Positions 44,272 through 53,507 are shown, numbered from the stretch's first letter. The stretch: 64,000 nt of DNA from [Eubacterium] saphenum (GCA_004555725.1 SFHC01000004.1:134810-198809); one strand, 5' to 3'. Notes: generated by a model from the sequence alone, not told the origin. Numbers and translations are program-made.

Positions 44272-45816
44272 ATGAGTACGGAACAGAACAGCAACACAGG
44301 TGTTACCCCTGAAACAGAAGAAGAAATGTATGCAGAAAATCTGACTGAGCAGAGACAGATCCGCCGTCAGAAGCTGCAGGACTTGAGAGATGCGGGAAGA
44401 GATCCGTATCGTCATGAGACTTGGAATGTCACAGCGCACAGCAAAGACATCAAAGATAATTTTGTCGCTATGGAGGATGAGGAAGTCTCCATTGCAGGCA
44501 GAATCATGAGCAAGCGTGTCATGGGAAAGGCTTCCTTCTTCGATATTCAGGATAAACAGGGCAGAATTCAGTGCTATGTTCGCCGCGATGACATCGGAAC
44601 AGACGAGTATAAATGGTTCAAGACGTATGATATCGGTGACATTGTGGGCCTGACCGGAAAGGTCTTCAAGACCAAGACTGGAGAGGTTACGGTTCATACG
44701 GAAAGCCTGGTGCTGCTGTGTAAATCTCTGCAGGTTCTGCCAGATAAGTGGGACGGTCTGAAGGATAAGGATCTGCGCTACAGACAGAGATATGTCGACC
44801 TGATCATGAATGAGAATGTCCGTGATACATTTATTAAGCGTTCCAAGATCGAGCATGAGATTAAGCGTGTTCTGGAAGAGGATTACGGCTTCCTGGATGT
44901 CCGCACACCGATTCTCCAGACAATTGCAGGAGGAGCCGCTGCGCGTCCGTTTATTACACATCATAACACGCTGGATATTGACATGTACCTGCGTATTGCG
45001 ACAGAGCTGTATCTGAAGAGATGCATTGTCGGCGGTCTGGATCGTGTGTATGAGCTGGGTGAGTGCTTCAGAAATGAAGGAATGGACCAGAGACATAATC
45101 CGGAGTATACATCCATGGAGTGCTATATGGCATATGGAAACCTGGATGATATGATGGAGCTGACCGAGCAGATCGTCTATAAGTGCCAGATGGCCATCAA
45201 CGGAACCCCGATCCTGAAATACGGAGATAAGGAGTTTGATGTGACTCCGCCTTGGAGACGTCTGGACATGACGGACGCAGTTAAGGAAGTCACCGGAATC
45301 AACTTCCATAAGATCGAGGAAGATGAGGAGGCCAGAAAGGCAGCTATTGACTACGGCATGGATCCGGAAGAAGTCAAGGAGTGGACTCGCGGCAAGATCA
45401 TCGCGGAGATGTTCGAGGATTACTGTGAGGACGCGCCGGGACTCATGGATGGACCGGTATTCCTGACCGGACATCCGGTAGAGATTTCTCCGCTGGCAAA
45501 GAGAGATCCGGAAGATCCGAGAATCACGCGTCGTTTTGAAGCTTATATTAACGGATGGGAAATCGGAAATGCATTCTCCGAGCTGAACGACCCGATCGAC
45601 CAGTACGAGCGTTTCGCAGAGCAGCAGAGAGAGCGTGACGAGGGCATCGACGATGAGGCGCATCCGATGGATATGGACTTTGTCAATGCTCTGGAAGTCG
45701 GCATGCCGCCGACAGGAGGACTGGGCATCGGCATCGACAGACTGGTCATGCTGATCACTGGTGAGCCGTCCATCAGAGACGTCATCCTCTTCCCGACGAT
45801 GAAGCCGATTGACTAG
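44272..45816 (+). CDS. lysS: Lysine-tRNA ligase (class II)
   Basis: 514 residues. The OB-fold anticodon domain includes VSIAGRIMSKRVMGKASFFDIQD. The class II core includes FIKRSKIEHEIKRVLE, AARPFITHHNTLDIDMYLRIA, FRNEGMDQRHNPEYTSMECYMAY (motif 2) and GLGIGIDRLVMLITGEPSIRDVILFP (motif 3). The N-terminal extension before RQKLQDLRDAGRDPY is slightly longer than usual. It follows greA, a common arrangement in Bacillota, and ends in a terminator. Confidence 0.98.
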   Translation: MSTEQNSNTGVTPETEEEMYAENLTEQRQIRRQKLQDLRDAGRDPYRHETWNVTAHSKDIKDNFVAMEDEEVSIAGRIMSKRVMGKASFFDIQDKQGRIQCYVRRDDIGTDEYKWFKTYDIGDIVGLTGKVFKTKTGEVTVHTESLVLLCKSLQVLPDKWDGLKDKDLRYRQRYVDLIMNENVRDTFIKRSKIEHEIKRVLEEDYGFLDVRTPILQTIAGGAAARPFITHHNTLDIDMYLRIATELYLKRCIVGGLDRVYELGECFRNEGMDQRHNPEYTSMECYMAYGNLDDMMELTEQIVYKCQMAINGTPILKYGDKEFDVTPPWRRLDMTDAVKEVTGINFHKIEEDEEARKAAIDYGMDPEEVKEWTRGKIIAEMFEDYCEDAPGLMDGPVFLTGHPVEISPLAKRDPEDPRITRRFEAYINGWEIGNAFSELNDPIDQYERFAEQQRERDEGIDDEAHPMDMDFVNALEVGMPPTGGLGIGIDRLVMLITGEPSIRDVILFPTMKPID

Positions 45817-45833
45817 AGATATGATCAAATAGG

Positions 45834-45882
45834 AGGCGGATGCATTAAGCAAAAGAATTAGGCTTGGTGCATCGCCTTTTTT
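45834..45882 (+). terminator. Terminator after lysS
   Basis: AGGCGGATGCA pairs with TGCATCGCCT and is followed by a run of T residues; 18 bases after the lysS stop. Confidence 0.85.
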
Positions 45883-45983
45883 GTGTTGCTGCATTTTAGT
45901 TCGGGCGGAGAAGGGCCGTTGACAGCTGTGATACAATAATTTTGTATACAATGAATCTACAAGAGGAGAAGGGGCAGTGTAAT

Positions 45984-46691
45984 ATGGGAAATCAGGCGGA
46001 TGCGGCCGTGCAAAACAGTCATAAAATCAACCGCGCCATATTCTATTTTGCGGGAATGACGATTTTGTCGATCGGAATCATTCTGAATACCAAATCCGGA
46101 TATGGGGTGTCGCCGATCATTTCGGTCGCGTTCACCGCTTCACAGATCTGGCATATTCAGTTCGGGAATGCATCTTTGATTCTGTACTGTATTCTGGCGG
46201 GGCTGGAGTATGTTCTGGAATGGCACAGGAATTTCAAGCCGTATGATCTCCTGCAGGTTCCGCTTTCGATTATCCTGACGCGGCTGTTTAACTTGTTTGA
46301 GGCCGTGCTTCCGGATGTGAGTTCAGTCCCTGCCCGTGCGTTTTGTCTGGGACTGGGCATTACGCTGACCGGAATGGGCGCGGCGATGAATTTAAATGCC
46401 AGACTGGTCCCGAATCCGGGAGACGGGATTGTGCAGGCTGTTTCTGACTGCACAGGAAAGAGTATGGGGTTCTGCAAAAACTGTACAGATGTGGTCTGCG
46501 TTTCTTTAGCGGCAGTTATGAGCATGGTATTTACCGGACATCTGACCGGACTGGGTATCGGCACTGTGTTCGCGGTGATTGGTGTGGGGCGCGCCATGGC
46601 TCTGTACAACTGGTTCTTTCAGAAGAAGGAACTGCTGCTCTCCGGCCTGCTGCAGCCGACCAGCCTGACGGCGGCAGCTCAGAAGAGATAA
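45984..46691 (+). CDS. YczE/YitT-like integral membrane protein
   Basis: 235 residues with five or six membrane segments. It contains GIILNTKSGYGVSPIISVAF, GLGITLTGMGAAMNLNARLVPNPGDGIVQAVS and a GLGIGTVFAVIGVGRAMALYNWFF end. These resemble the YczE family of small membrane proteins of unknown function. The ATG at 45984 is chosen because a purine-rich GGAGAAGGGG stretch precedes it; upstream in-frame ATGs at 45942 and 45951 lack a site. Monocistronic. Confidence 0.72.
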   Translation: MGNQADAAVQNSHKINRAIFYFAGMTILSIGIILNTKSGYGVSPIISVAFTASQIWHIQFGNASLILYCILAGLEYVLEWHRNFKPYDLLQVPLSIILTRLFNLFEAVLPDVSSVPARAFCLGLGITLTGMGAAMNLNARLVPNPGDGIVQAVSDCTGKSMGFCKNCTDVVCVSLAAVMSMVFTGHLTGLGIGTVFAVIGVGRAMALYNWFFQKKELLLSGLLQPTSLTAAAQKR

Positions 46692-46776
46692 GCGGCCCGG
46701 ACCTGCAGCTGTTTTCCATAACACTACCCACTGTTCACCTGCTGTTCAAGAACAGTCGTAAAATGAACATATCTTT

Positions 46777-46910
46777 CTGGTATATTAATACTCGTCAAAG
46801 GGAAGTGCCGATCCCGATGACAAGTGAATTAAATCATAAACTCTCTTTTTCATGAAACATTGCAGGAGAAAACCCCGAGTCAGGAAAGACCTGAAGCGGG
46901 GTTTTCTCTT
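46777..46910 (+). ncRNA. Candidate small RNA, copy 1
   Basis: An extended -10 (TGGTATATT, 46778-46786) is followed by a hairpin region: ACTCGTCA, then GGGA-loop-TCCC, then TGACAAGT. A single-stranded U-rich part (ACTCTCTTTTTCATG) comes next, ending in an intrinsic terminator GAGAAAACCCCG...CGGGGTTTTCTC (46866-46907). The first ~88 bases match the copy at 48612 with one base change, while the terminator arms differ in sequence but keep pairing. No gene follows on this strand, so it would be a free-standing RNA of about 115 bases. Confidence 0.65.
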
Positions 46911-47017
46911 TATGTGATAAAAGGTTTGTTACAGCCTTCCGTGACGCTAATGAAGATTAACGCCTCAAAAGACAGAAACCTTCATTAGATTCTTGTGAAC
47001 CCGGTTGAGCGGCGATA

Positions 47018-47887
47018 TCACACGTTCTCATATTCCGCGGCTTCCTTTACAAAATCGCCGCTGTTCATGTCGTCCATTGCCTGAAAGATTTCTTCGGTGG
47101 TGTTCATCACGACCGGACCGTACCAGGCGACTGGCTCATCCAGACGCAGGGAGCTCATGAAGAGCAGTTCGACAGGCTCATCGAGCGCGGTAATGAGAAG
47201 ATCTCCGTTTTCCGAGAGCTTCGCAGCTGTTTTCTCCTTGACCGGTGTTCCGGAAATTTCTGCGTCGCCAAGGAGTGTAAATACCATCGCGGAGCGGCCG
47301 TCCGGGACGTGCAGAACTGTACTGGCATGCGCATCCAGGTGGATGTCGTAGAAATCGAGCGGCAGGTATTTTCCCTGGATGCCGTGGTGCTCTGCGCCGG
47401 CGGAATCCGTGTAATTTCCGGCTACCAGACGCAGTTTTCCTCCGTCCAGAGGGAATTCTGCGATCTCCTCGCGGACAATTCCGTGATAGAACGGAGCAGC
47501 CTTCATTTTATCCTTTGCCGGCAGATTGAGCCAGAGCTGGACACCGAGCATGCGCTCAGACGGCTGCGGCATTTCTGAGTGATACGCACCGGATCCGGCG
47601 GTTAGCCACTGCGCTTCACCGTCGTGGATCGCCGCCCTGGTCCCCAGATGATCCTCATGCACCATGGTGCCGCGCGATAAGAACGTGACAGTTTCAATGC
47701 CGCGGTGCGGGTGCATCGGAAATCCCTTAATGTAGTCCGCCGGATCGGCAGAATCGAACGCATCGAGCATCAGGAACGGATCGTAACTGTCCGTAGTTGT
47801 ATTTCCAAGGACGCGGACCAGTTTTACACCGGCGCCATCCTGCGTTCTGGTTCCCTGAACCTGTTTGATGACGTTTCTGTATTTCAT
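47018..47887 (-). CDS. Pirin family protein
   Basis: 289-residue bicupin. The N-terminal cupin carries the metal site FPMHPHRGIETVTFLSRG...HEDHLG and a later GAYHSEMP; YHGIVREE follows. Bacterial pirins bind iron and some have quercetinase activity; the function here is not known. AAGGAG at the ATG. A MarR-type regulator gene lies 68 bases upstream on the same strand, and both genes carry the same palindrome between -35 and -10, so pirin is probably under that regulator. Confidence 0.93.
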   Translation of the reverse strand: MKYRNVIKQVQGTRTQDGAGVKLVRVLGNTTTDSYDPFLMLDAFDSADPADYIKGFPMHPHRGIETVTFLSRGTMVHEDHLGTRAAIHDGEAQWLTAGSGAYHSEMPQPSERMLGVQLWLNLPAKDKMKAAPFYHGIVREEIAEFPLDGGKLRLVAGNYTDSAGAEHHGIQGKYLPLDFYDIHLDAHASTVLHVPDGRSAMVFTLLGDAEISGTPVKEKTAAKLSENGDLLITALDEPVELLFMSSLRLDEPVAWYGPVVMNTTEEIFQAMDDMNSGDFVKEAAEYENV

Positions 47888-47906
47888 TTTCCTTTCTCCT
47901 TATTTT

Positions 47907-47935
47907 TAACTTATCTAACTAGATGCTTTTGACAA
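47907..47935 (-). promoter_or_regulatory. Pirin promoter with MarR-type operator
   Basis: Minus strand TTGTCA (47930-47935) and a weak -10 near 47907-47913, with the palindrome ATCTAGTTAGAT (47913-47924) filling the spacer. The same 12-mer lies in the marR promoter. Confidence 0.6.
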
Positions 47936-47955
47936 AAGGATTCCTTTGCAAGGAG

Positions 47956-48387
47956 CTATTTGTCTGTATTTGCGTGCCGGTATTTTTTCAGCAGCCGGAT
48001 CAGTTCTTTCTGCTCTTCTTCATTCCAGACACTGAATTTTTCCCTGAACATTTCTTCATTTACCGGATAAACCTTTTCAATCCGGTCCCGTCCTGCGTCC
48101 GTCAGCTGTACGATGCTTCTGCGCTTATCCTCCGGATCCTGCACGCGCCTGACCAGATTCTGCTTCTGCAGGTTGTTGATGATCACGGGGATGGTTCCGT
48201 TGCTGCTCAGAATGGCGTCCTTCAGTTCTCCCACCGTCAGGCTGCCTTTATGATACAGCGCTTCCAGGACAGAAAACTGTCCGAGTGTCAGATCGTATTC
48301 TCCGCAGATTCTCGACGTTTCACGGTCCAGGTCCGTAACGGCGCGGTGAAGACCGATAATGATATAGCTGTCTTTTCTGGCGTTCAT
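47956..48387 (-). CDS. MarR family transcriptional regulator
   Basis: 143-residue winged-helix repressor. Helix-turn-helix region LGQFSVLEALYHKGSLTVGELKDAILSSNGTIPVIINNLQKQNLVRRVQDPEDKRRSIVQLTDAGRD, with the DxRxxxV wing typical of MarR. C-terminal dimerisation helix ends the protein. It probably regulates itself and the pirin gene through ATCTAGTTAGAT sites. RBS AAAGGATG. Confidence 0.93.
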   Translation of the reverse strand: MNARKDSYIIIGLHRAVTDLDRETSRICGEYDLTLGQFSVLEALYHKGSLTVGELKDAILSSNGTIPVIINNLQKQNLVRRVQDPEDKRRSIVQLTDAGRDRIEKVYPVNEEMFREKFSVWNEEEQKELIRLLKKYRHANTDK

Positions 48388-48415
48388 AATATTATCATCC
48401 TTTCATTGTGTACAT

Positions 48416-48443
48416 GATATATCTAGTTAGATATATTTGTCAA
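48416..48443 (-). promoter_or_regulatory. marR promoter with operator in the spacer
   Basis: Minus strand TTGACA (48438-48443), 16-base spacer, TATATC (48416-48421). The palindrome ATATATCTAGTTAGATATAT (48417-48436) covers the spacer and the -10. Confidence 0.65.
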
Positions 48444-48611
48444 GAACTATTTTATCTCATGTCGTATGAATCTGCAGAAAGAAGAATGGATTCTGCTCTG
48501 CGCCACGCCGGGATGGTCAGTATCGGGATGGTTCTGTGGGTTCAGAGTAACCGTTTCTCCCCAGATCATTCACATGGCTTTCATACTTGTCCTTATGATT
48601 TACACATCTCT

Positions 48612-48745
48612 TTGGTATATTAATACTCGTCAAAGGGAAGTGCCGATCCCGATGACGAGTGAATTAAATCATAAACTCTCTTTTTCATGAAACATTGCAG
48701 GGAAGAGCCCCGTGTTCAGGATAGCCTGAGCCGGGGCTTTTCCTG
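48612..48745 (+). ncRNA. Candidate small RNA, copy 2
   Basis: Same layout as copy 1: TGGTATATT -10 (TATATT at 48616-48621), ACTCGTCA paired perfectly with TGACGAGT, the U-rich segment, and an intrinsic terminator with different arms (GAGCCCCG...CGGGGCTTTTCC). Located between marR and the AIM24-like gene, both on the opposite strand. Confidence 0.65.
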
Positions 48746-48793
48746 TAGATACACAGGTGCGCAGATGCGAAACGGCGCCCGCGCAGACAGGGG

Positions 48794-49468
48794 TTACTCC
48801 CGTTTAAACGGGAGGTGAGGGATGATGCCTTCCACGAACGTGGATAACGGCATGGTCTGCAGCCAGACTTTTCCCGGGCCGGTTACAATCGTATTGAATA
48901 GGCCTTCGCCGCCGAGCACGACATTGCCGATGCCTTTTATGCGTTCGATGCGCATGGTGCAGCTCATATCCATAGCAGCCAGATACCCGCTGTCTATGAC
49001 GATTTCTTCATTGGCCTGCAGTTCCTTCTGTACAAAACCGCCGTCGATTTCCAGGAATGCGTATCCGTTGCCGGAGAATCTCTGCATGATGAATCCTTCT
49101 CCGCCAAAGAATCCTGCGCTGATCTTTTCCTGCAGATAGATGTCCATGGATACGCCGGATTCACAAGCGAGAAATGCAGTTTTCTGCGCGATAATCGGCA
49201 TGGTGCTTACATCGATCGGGACGATTTTTCCCGGGAAGTGTATGGAAAATGCAATCTCGCCGTCTGTTTCTGCCTGATACAGATTGGTGAACATGGCTTC
49301 TCCGGAAATTGCTTTTTTAAACAGTTTTCCGATTCCGCCGCCCTGTGTCTGCATCTTTATTCCGCGGCTCATCCAGGCCATAGCGCCTTTCTGACATTTC
49401 ATCATTTCGCCTGCGCTCAGGCTGCACTCCAGAATAGAAAACGGAGCTTCCTTAATTTCGTACTTCAT
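48794..49468 (-). CDS. TIGR00266/AIM24 family protein
   Basis: 224 residues, all-beta protein of the AIM24 superfamily. Recognisable segments are LSAGEMMKCQKGAMAWMSRGIKM near the N-terminus, GGGIGKLFKKAISGEAMFTNLY, and the C-terminal GLFNTIVTGPGKVWLQTMPLSTF. Function in bacteria is unknown. AAAGGAG at the ATG. Monocistronic. Confidence 0.88.
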   Translation of the reverse strand: MKYEIKEAPFSILECSLSAGEMMKCQKGAMAWMSRGIKMQTQGGGIGKLFKKAISGEAMFTNLYQAETDGEIAFSIHFPGKIVPIDVSTMPIIAQKTAFLACESGVSMDIYLQEKISAGFFGGEGFIMQRFSGNGYAFLEIDGGFVQKELQANEEIVIDSGYLAAMDMSCTMRIERIKGIGNVVLGGEGLFNTIVTGPGKVWLQTMPLSTFVEGIIPHLPFKRE

Positions 49469-49558
49469 CGTTCTTCTCCTTTTTATGTTATTTCATGCTG
49501 CTGAAATGTTCCCATATTGTGAGCATGAGGCACCAGACGATCACTGTGTTTGGAACCA

Positions 49559-50587
49559 TTAGAATCCGGATACCCGGTAGACCAGTACTTCAATGGTTTT
49601 ATCGTCGTCTCGTTTTTGTGTCATGGTGACGAGCAGGCTGCCGTCGTCCATCAGCTGTCCGTCTGAGAGCCACGGGTACGAAACGCCGAACAGGTCGCTG
49701 GTCTTTGCGTTTCCGATCCACCTGCCGGACGCGTCCCACAGATCGATGCTGCGCAGATTGCCGTCCAGGCCGATGTACCGATTCTTCGCAAATGTGCTGA
49801 AGGTTATACTGCCGAGGCCGCTTCCATCACTGTCTTTCAATACGGTTTTCAGATTCCTGTTATAGTCGTAGACAAATACATATTGGTTAGAGTCTTTTGC
49901 GGAACTGCCGGAAACCAGAATGGAGGAATCAGTGATGTCAATGTATCGGATGGTTTTCACCTGCTTAAACGGGAAGTCCTGCTTGACCACGCGGTCTTTC
50001 TGGAAGGTGACGCGCTGGGCTTCCTGCGCATCGCTGAAGTAAGATATTCCCCATTTTCCTGATGGACTGATCACCATATAGTCGAGATCATCGTATTCAA
50101 ATATCTGTTTCCCTTTGCGAAGTCCGACATACGGATCCATGAAATCACTCAGCCGGACGGTGCCGTCCCGGGATGCGTCCATATGGGTGTATTTGTGATC
50201 TCCAAATGAGCGTGTCTTCTGCAGTTTCAGCTGTCCATCCTGACAAGAATATTCCATCAATTTGCTGTCGGAAAGAATATATACCTTATTTCCGTGTGCA
50301 GCGATCTGGGTATTAAAGGTCGATGACACGGTCAGGGCCGGTTTGACAGGAATCTGAACAGCTTTCAGCTTAATCGAGCCGATCATTTTTGTATGTGTGC
50401 CGGTCAGAATCGCCTTGGATTTACTTTTTGTCTCCTTGCTGCTTTTACTCTTTGTCTGTGTGGATGAAGTTTTCTGTTTTTTGTCTTTGGAGGTATCGCC
50501 TGAAGACGTCTTTCCTCCGCACCCGCTCATGCTCAGCAGCAAAGCTGCAGCGAGAGCGATGATCAGTATTTTCTTACCCCTGTTCAT
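49559..50587 (-). CDS. Putative lipoprotein with beta-propeller-like body
   Basis: 342 residues. Lipoprotein signal peptide with lipobox LSMSGC (cysteine near residue 23), then a long Lys/Ser/Thr-rich linker to about residue 60. The remainder is rich in repeated short strands (VYILSDSKLMEYS, GKWGISYFSDA, IRYIDITDSSILVSGSS, GNLRSIDLWDASGRWIG) that suggest a beta-propeller. I do not recognise a named family. AAGGAG at the ATG. It may be a surface sensor or binding protein. Confidence 0.7.
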   Translation of the reverse strand: MNRGKKILIIALAAALLLSMSGCGGKTSSGDTSKDKKQKTSSTQTKSKSSKETKSKSKAILTGTHTKMIGSIKLKAVQIPVKPALTVSSTFNTQIAAHGNKVYILSDSKLMEYSCQDGQLKLQKTRSFGDHKYTHMDASRDGTVRLSDFMDPYVGLRKGKQIFEYDDLDYMVISPSGKWGISYFSDAQEAQRVTFQKDRVVKQDFPFKQVKTIRYIDITDSSILVSGSSAKDSNQYVFVYDYNRNLKTVLKDSDGSGLGSITFSTFAKNRYIGLDGNLRSIDLWDASGRWIGNAKTSDLFGVSYPWLSDGQLMDDGSLLVTMTQKRDDDKTIEVLVYRVSGF

Positions 50588-50774
50588 AGTTCTTCTCCTT
50601 TTTCATTCTGCTGTCTGATCCACTGCCTGCCGGCGGGCAGTGAGTGTTTGCAGTTTATTTATAGCATGACAGCGTGTATGCTGAAAAGTACACCGGGGGT
50701 GCTTTTTTGAGGAGTGGGTGAAAGTGTTGAAATTTCAATGTGCAGAGGGGCGTGCTGAGAGCTGCGGAAGGCGC

Positions 50775-52256
50775 TTACCGGTAAAGATCGTCGATTTTTC
50801 CGCAGCGTTCAAAGAGATCGACGTAAAGCATAAGTTCATCGCGGGACCCGATTCCGAGTTTCCGGTAAATATTCTTGTTGTGTTTTTTGACGGTGTTCAT
50901 GCTGATAAACGCCTTTTCTGGAATATCTGCAATCTCGTAACCGTTAATGTAGAGGTCGGCGATATTACGCTCGGCAGGCGTCAGTTTTGCGATTCCGGAC
51001 AGGAAGTTATCCAGAGATTCCTGGAGTTCCGCCGGGAGGGCCTGTGTACCTTCGTCCTCCACCTGGCAGAACTGCCGGAGAAGTTCGCTGCTGTCTGCGT
51101 AAACAACACCGGTTTTTGTGTGTACATAGGGCAGTGAAATCAGCTGCAGGAACTGTTCAATAGACTGCATATCGTCCGGAATCCGGATCATCGACACCTG
51201 AACTGGAAAGAGAGCGTCATAATCCTGGTATTTCCATTCTTTTGTAAAACGTTCCTCGATCATGGCACACAGTTTTTCTGCAGAATATTTCCCGGAACGG
51301 ATCATTTTCCTTGTGCGTGTTTTTTGTCTGCTGCTCTGATCTGGAACCAGAATCGTAAATATCCCGCGTTCGCAGTCGTAGAAATTGGTGTATCTGGAAA
51401 TAGAGAGCAGCCAGTCTGCGACGGTCAGACGGAGGCCATGAAATACATCGCTTCCGATCGAAGAAATCCGCAGGTATTCAATCTGGGAAAGCTTGATGAT
51501 GACGGCGCATACAGAAATCTGGTTCATGAAATACGGGGCCAGATCCCGGATCAGCGCATGGCGGTTCCGTGTGTGTGTCACCGGGTGATAGCATTCATCT
51601 ACGTTCTCCACTGTAAGGATATATCCGTACAGTCCAAGCGACTGAAAGAACAGTTCGATCAGCTGGTGCTGCATGAACAGACTCTGGATCAGGATCGGTA
51701 CGGCGGACAGAAAGAGAAGTGCAAGGGCGGCCCTTCTCTGCCTGAATGTAAGGCGTTCACGCTTCCGGGCAACCAGGAAGATGCAGAGGAACATGTATAA
51801 GACGCCGCCGATATACAGCGGAGGCATCAGCGGGCCATGACGGTACACGTTCTGCTGATCGTAGTAAAACGTACAGCGCAGGAACGGATTCAGCGCCAGA
51901 GGCAGCAGAATAAGCAGAATCTCCGGCAGAATCATAAGTGCCTTCTGCCATTTTTTTAAACTCTTCCACATGCCGAGCTGTGTAAGCAGGTAGCAGAGAA
52001 AGACGCATGCTTCACTCGTATGGATCGCAAGGAATGTGTAATTGGTAAAATCACGAAGCAGAAGACTGCAGGTCTGAGGATAAGAATTTACGTAAGAACT
52101 CCAGATATCAAGGACTTCGGAAATAAAATGCATAATGAGCATGACAAGCAGGACGCGGTTAGAGGCTCGCTGCAGATCTCGCCGGAACAGGATCGTATAG
52201 AGTGCGATCGCAGTGACTGCGGTCGCGCAGATATCAAAAGAAATATTGTACGTCAT
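50775..52256 (-). CDS. Membrane-bound LuxR-type regulator with degenerate GGDEF-like middle
   Basis: 493 residues. About seven membrane segments occupy residues 1-220. Next is a segment DECYHPVTHTRNRHALIRDL that resembles the start of a diguanylate cyclase domain, but no GG(D/E)EF is present. The C-terminus is a LuxR/GerE helix-turn-helix: LTPAERNIADLYINGYEIADIPEKAFISMNTVKKHNKNIYRKLG. A membrane receptor joined directly to a DNA-binding domain is implied. Start at 52256 (GAGG upstream) is preferred over the longer frame to 52370. Target genes unknown; the adjacent lipoprotein and the divergent yitT-like gene are candidates. Confidence 0.8.
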   Translation of the reverse strand: MTYNISFDICATAVTAIALYTILFRRDLQRASNRVLLVMLIMHFISEVLDIWSSYVNSYPQTCSLLLRDFTNYTFLAIHTSEACVFLCYLLTQLGMWKSLKKWQKALMILPEILLILLPLALNPFLRCTFYYDQQNVYRHGPLMPPLYIGGVLYMFLCIFLVARKRERLTFRQRRAALALLFLSAVPILIQSLFMQHQLIELFFQSLGLYGYILTVENVDECYHPVTHTRNRHALIRDLAPYFMNQISVCAVIIKLSQIEYLRISSIGSDVFHGLRLTVADWLLSISRYTNFYDCERGIFTILVPDQSSRQKTRTRKMIRSGKYSAEKLCAMIEERFTKEWKYQDYDALFPVQVSMIRIPDDMQSIEQFLQLISLPYVHTKTGVVYADSSELLRQFCQVEDEGTQALPAELQESLDNFLSGIAKLTPAERNIADLYINGYEIADIPEKAFISMNTVKKHNKNIYRKLGIGSRDELMLYVDLFERCGKIDDLYR

Positions 52257-52538
52257 CGGCGTCCTCGCTTTTAGAATATGCTGAAGAGATGGTTTTAGTG
52301 TTATATTATTCAGTGTATTTCTGTTGTAATTACAAAATAAAATGTCTAGTAATAATATTAATTTTACCAAACCTGGATAACGGCGTCAATAAGCGGCCTG
52401 CCGTTCCAGCCATGAGAACCGTCCTAGCGGGCAAGGTGAAGAAATATGAAAATGAAGATAAACTTGTAGATCGGAGACAATAATAAGGCTTAGAAAGGCG
52501 AAATTGCCGTGTGTGGATACAAAATACCGGCTTTTCAC

Positions 52539-52567
52539 TTGCAAATCTCCATTTGTCTCCATACAAT
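52539..52567 (+). promoter_or_regulatory. Promoter of the YitT-family gene
   Basis: TTGCAA (52539-52544), 17-base spacer, TACAAT (52562-52567), 47 bases before the start. The region 52257-52538 holds the divergent regulator promoter and nothing else recognised. Confidence 0.6.
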
Positions 52568-52613
52568 ACATTTTTGGTAAATACGCAGAAACAACAATAA
52601 ACGGGGGTACGCA

Positions 52614-53507
52614 ATGAAAGACAAACTGGTGAATTTTCTAATGCTGACGCTGGGTACATGGATCGCAGCGTCGGCCGTTTTCTTCTTTATGATGCCGAGT
52701 CATCTCGCAGTTGCGAGTGTTTCCGGTCTGGCGATCGTCCTGGTGAAACTGATCCCGGTCGGTCTGTCCGTCGGAACGTGGACGCTGGTGCTGAACCTGC
52801 TGTGCCTGGTACTGGCTTATTTCTTTGTCAGTAAAGAATTTGCGGCCAAAACCGTGTACACATCCATTCTTCTTTCGCTCGTCATTGAGTTCTATGAGAA
52901 GGTGCTGCCGAACTATAACGGAATCATGCACGAGAGTTTTCTCGATCTGATCTGTTATCTGTTTGTAGTCAGTTTCGGCCTTGCCATTCTTTTTGTCAGA
53001 AATTCATCATCCGGCGGTCTGGACGTCATTTCCATGATGCTGCATAAGTATTTCCGGGTACCGCTCGGAACAGGCATGGCCGTGGCCGGAGCGTGCGTGT
53101 CGATTTCATCGTTCTTTGTTTATGACGCAAAGACCGGAGTGCTGAGTCTCCTGGGAACGTACTTAAACGGCATCATCCTTGACCATATTATCTTTGGCAT
53201 GAAAAACCGCAAGAAAGTCTGCATCGTATCTGAACATGTGGATGAAATCAAAGGCTTTGTATTGAATGAGATGCACAGCGGCGCGTCTATGTATCAGCAG
53301 ATCGGCGCGTACAGCAACAGCGTGCATCCGGAACTCGAGGTCATCGTGGAGCGAGGAGAATACAATCAGCTGATCAACCACGTTATGAAGGTCGATCCGG
53401 ACGCGTTTGTGACGATTTATAACGTCGGAGAGGTCTATTACAAGCCGAAAGTCATTGAAAGCGAGCCGCAGAGAATCTGCAGAAAAAAGCCGGAAATTGC
53501 GGAATGA
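52614..53507 (+). CDS. YitT family membrane protein with DUF2179 domain
   Basis: 297 residues. The N-terminal membrane part (about 1-200) has FFFMMPSHLAVASVSGLAIVL and LFVRNSSSGGLDVISMMLHKYF. The C-terminal cytosolic DUF2179 domain contains KVCIVSEHVDEIKGFVLNEMHSGASMY and INHVMKVDPDAFVTIYNVGEVY. Family function is unknown. Preceded by CGGGGGTACGCA before the ATG and a good promoter; followed by a terminator. Confidence 0.9.
   Translation: MKDKLVNFLMLTLGTWIAASAVFFFMMPSHLAVASVSGLAIVLVKLIPVGLSVGTWTLVLNLLCLVLAYFFVSKEFAAKTVYTSILLSLVIEFYEKVLPNYNGIMHESFLDLICYLFVVSFGLAILFVRNSSSGGLDVISMMLHKYFRVPLGTGMAVAGACVSISSFFVYDAKTGVLSLLGTYLNGIILDHIIFGMKNRKKVCIVSEHVDEIKGFVLNEMHSGASMYQQIGAYSNSVHPELEVIVERGEYNQLINHVMKVDPDAFVTIYNVGEVYYKPKVIESEPQRICRKKPEIAE

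Noticed and set aside
44188..45951. 587-codon minus-strand frame
   Set aside because: Antisense to lysS and the end of greA; composition without recognisable domains.
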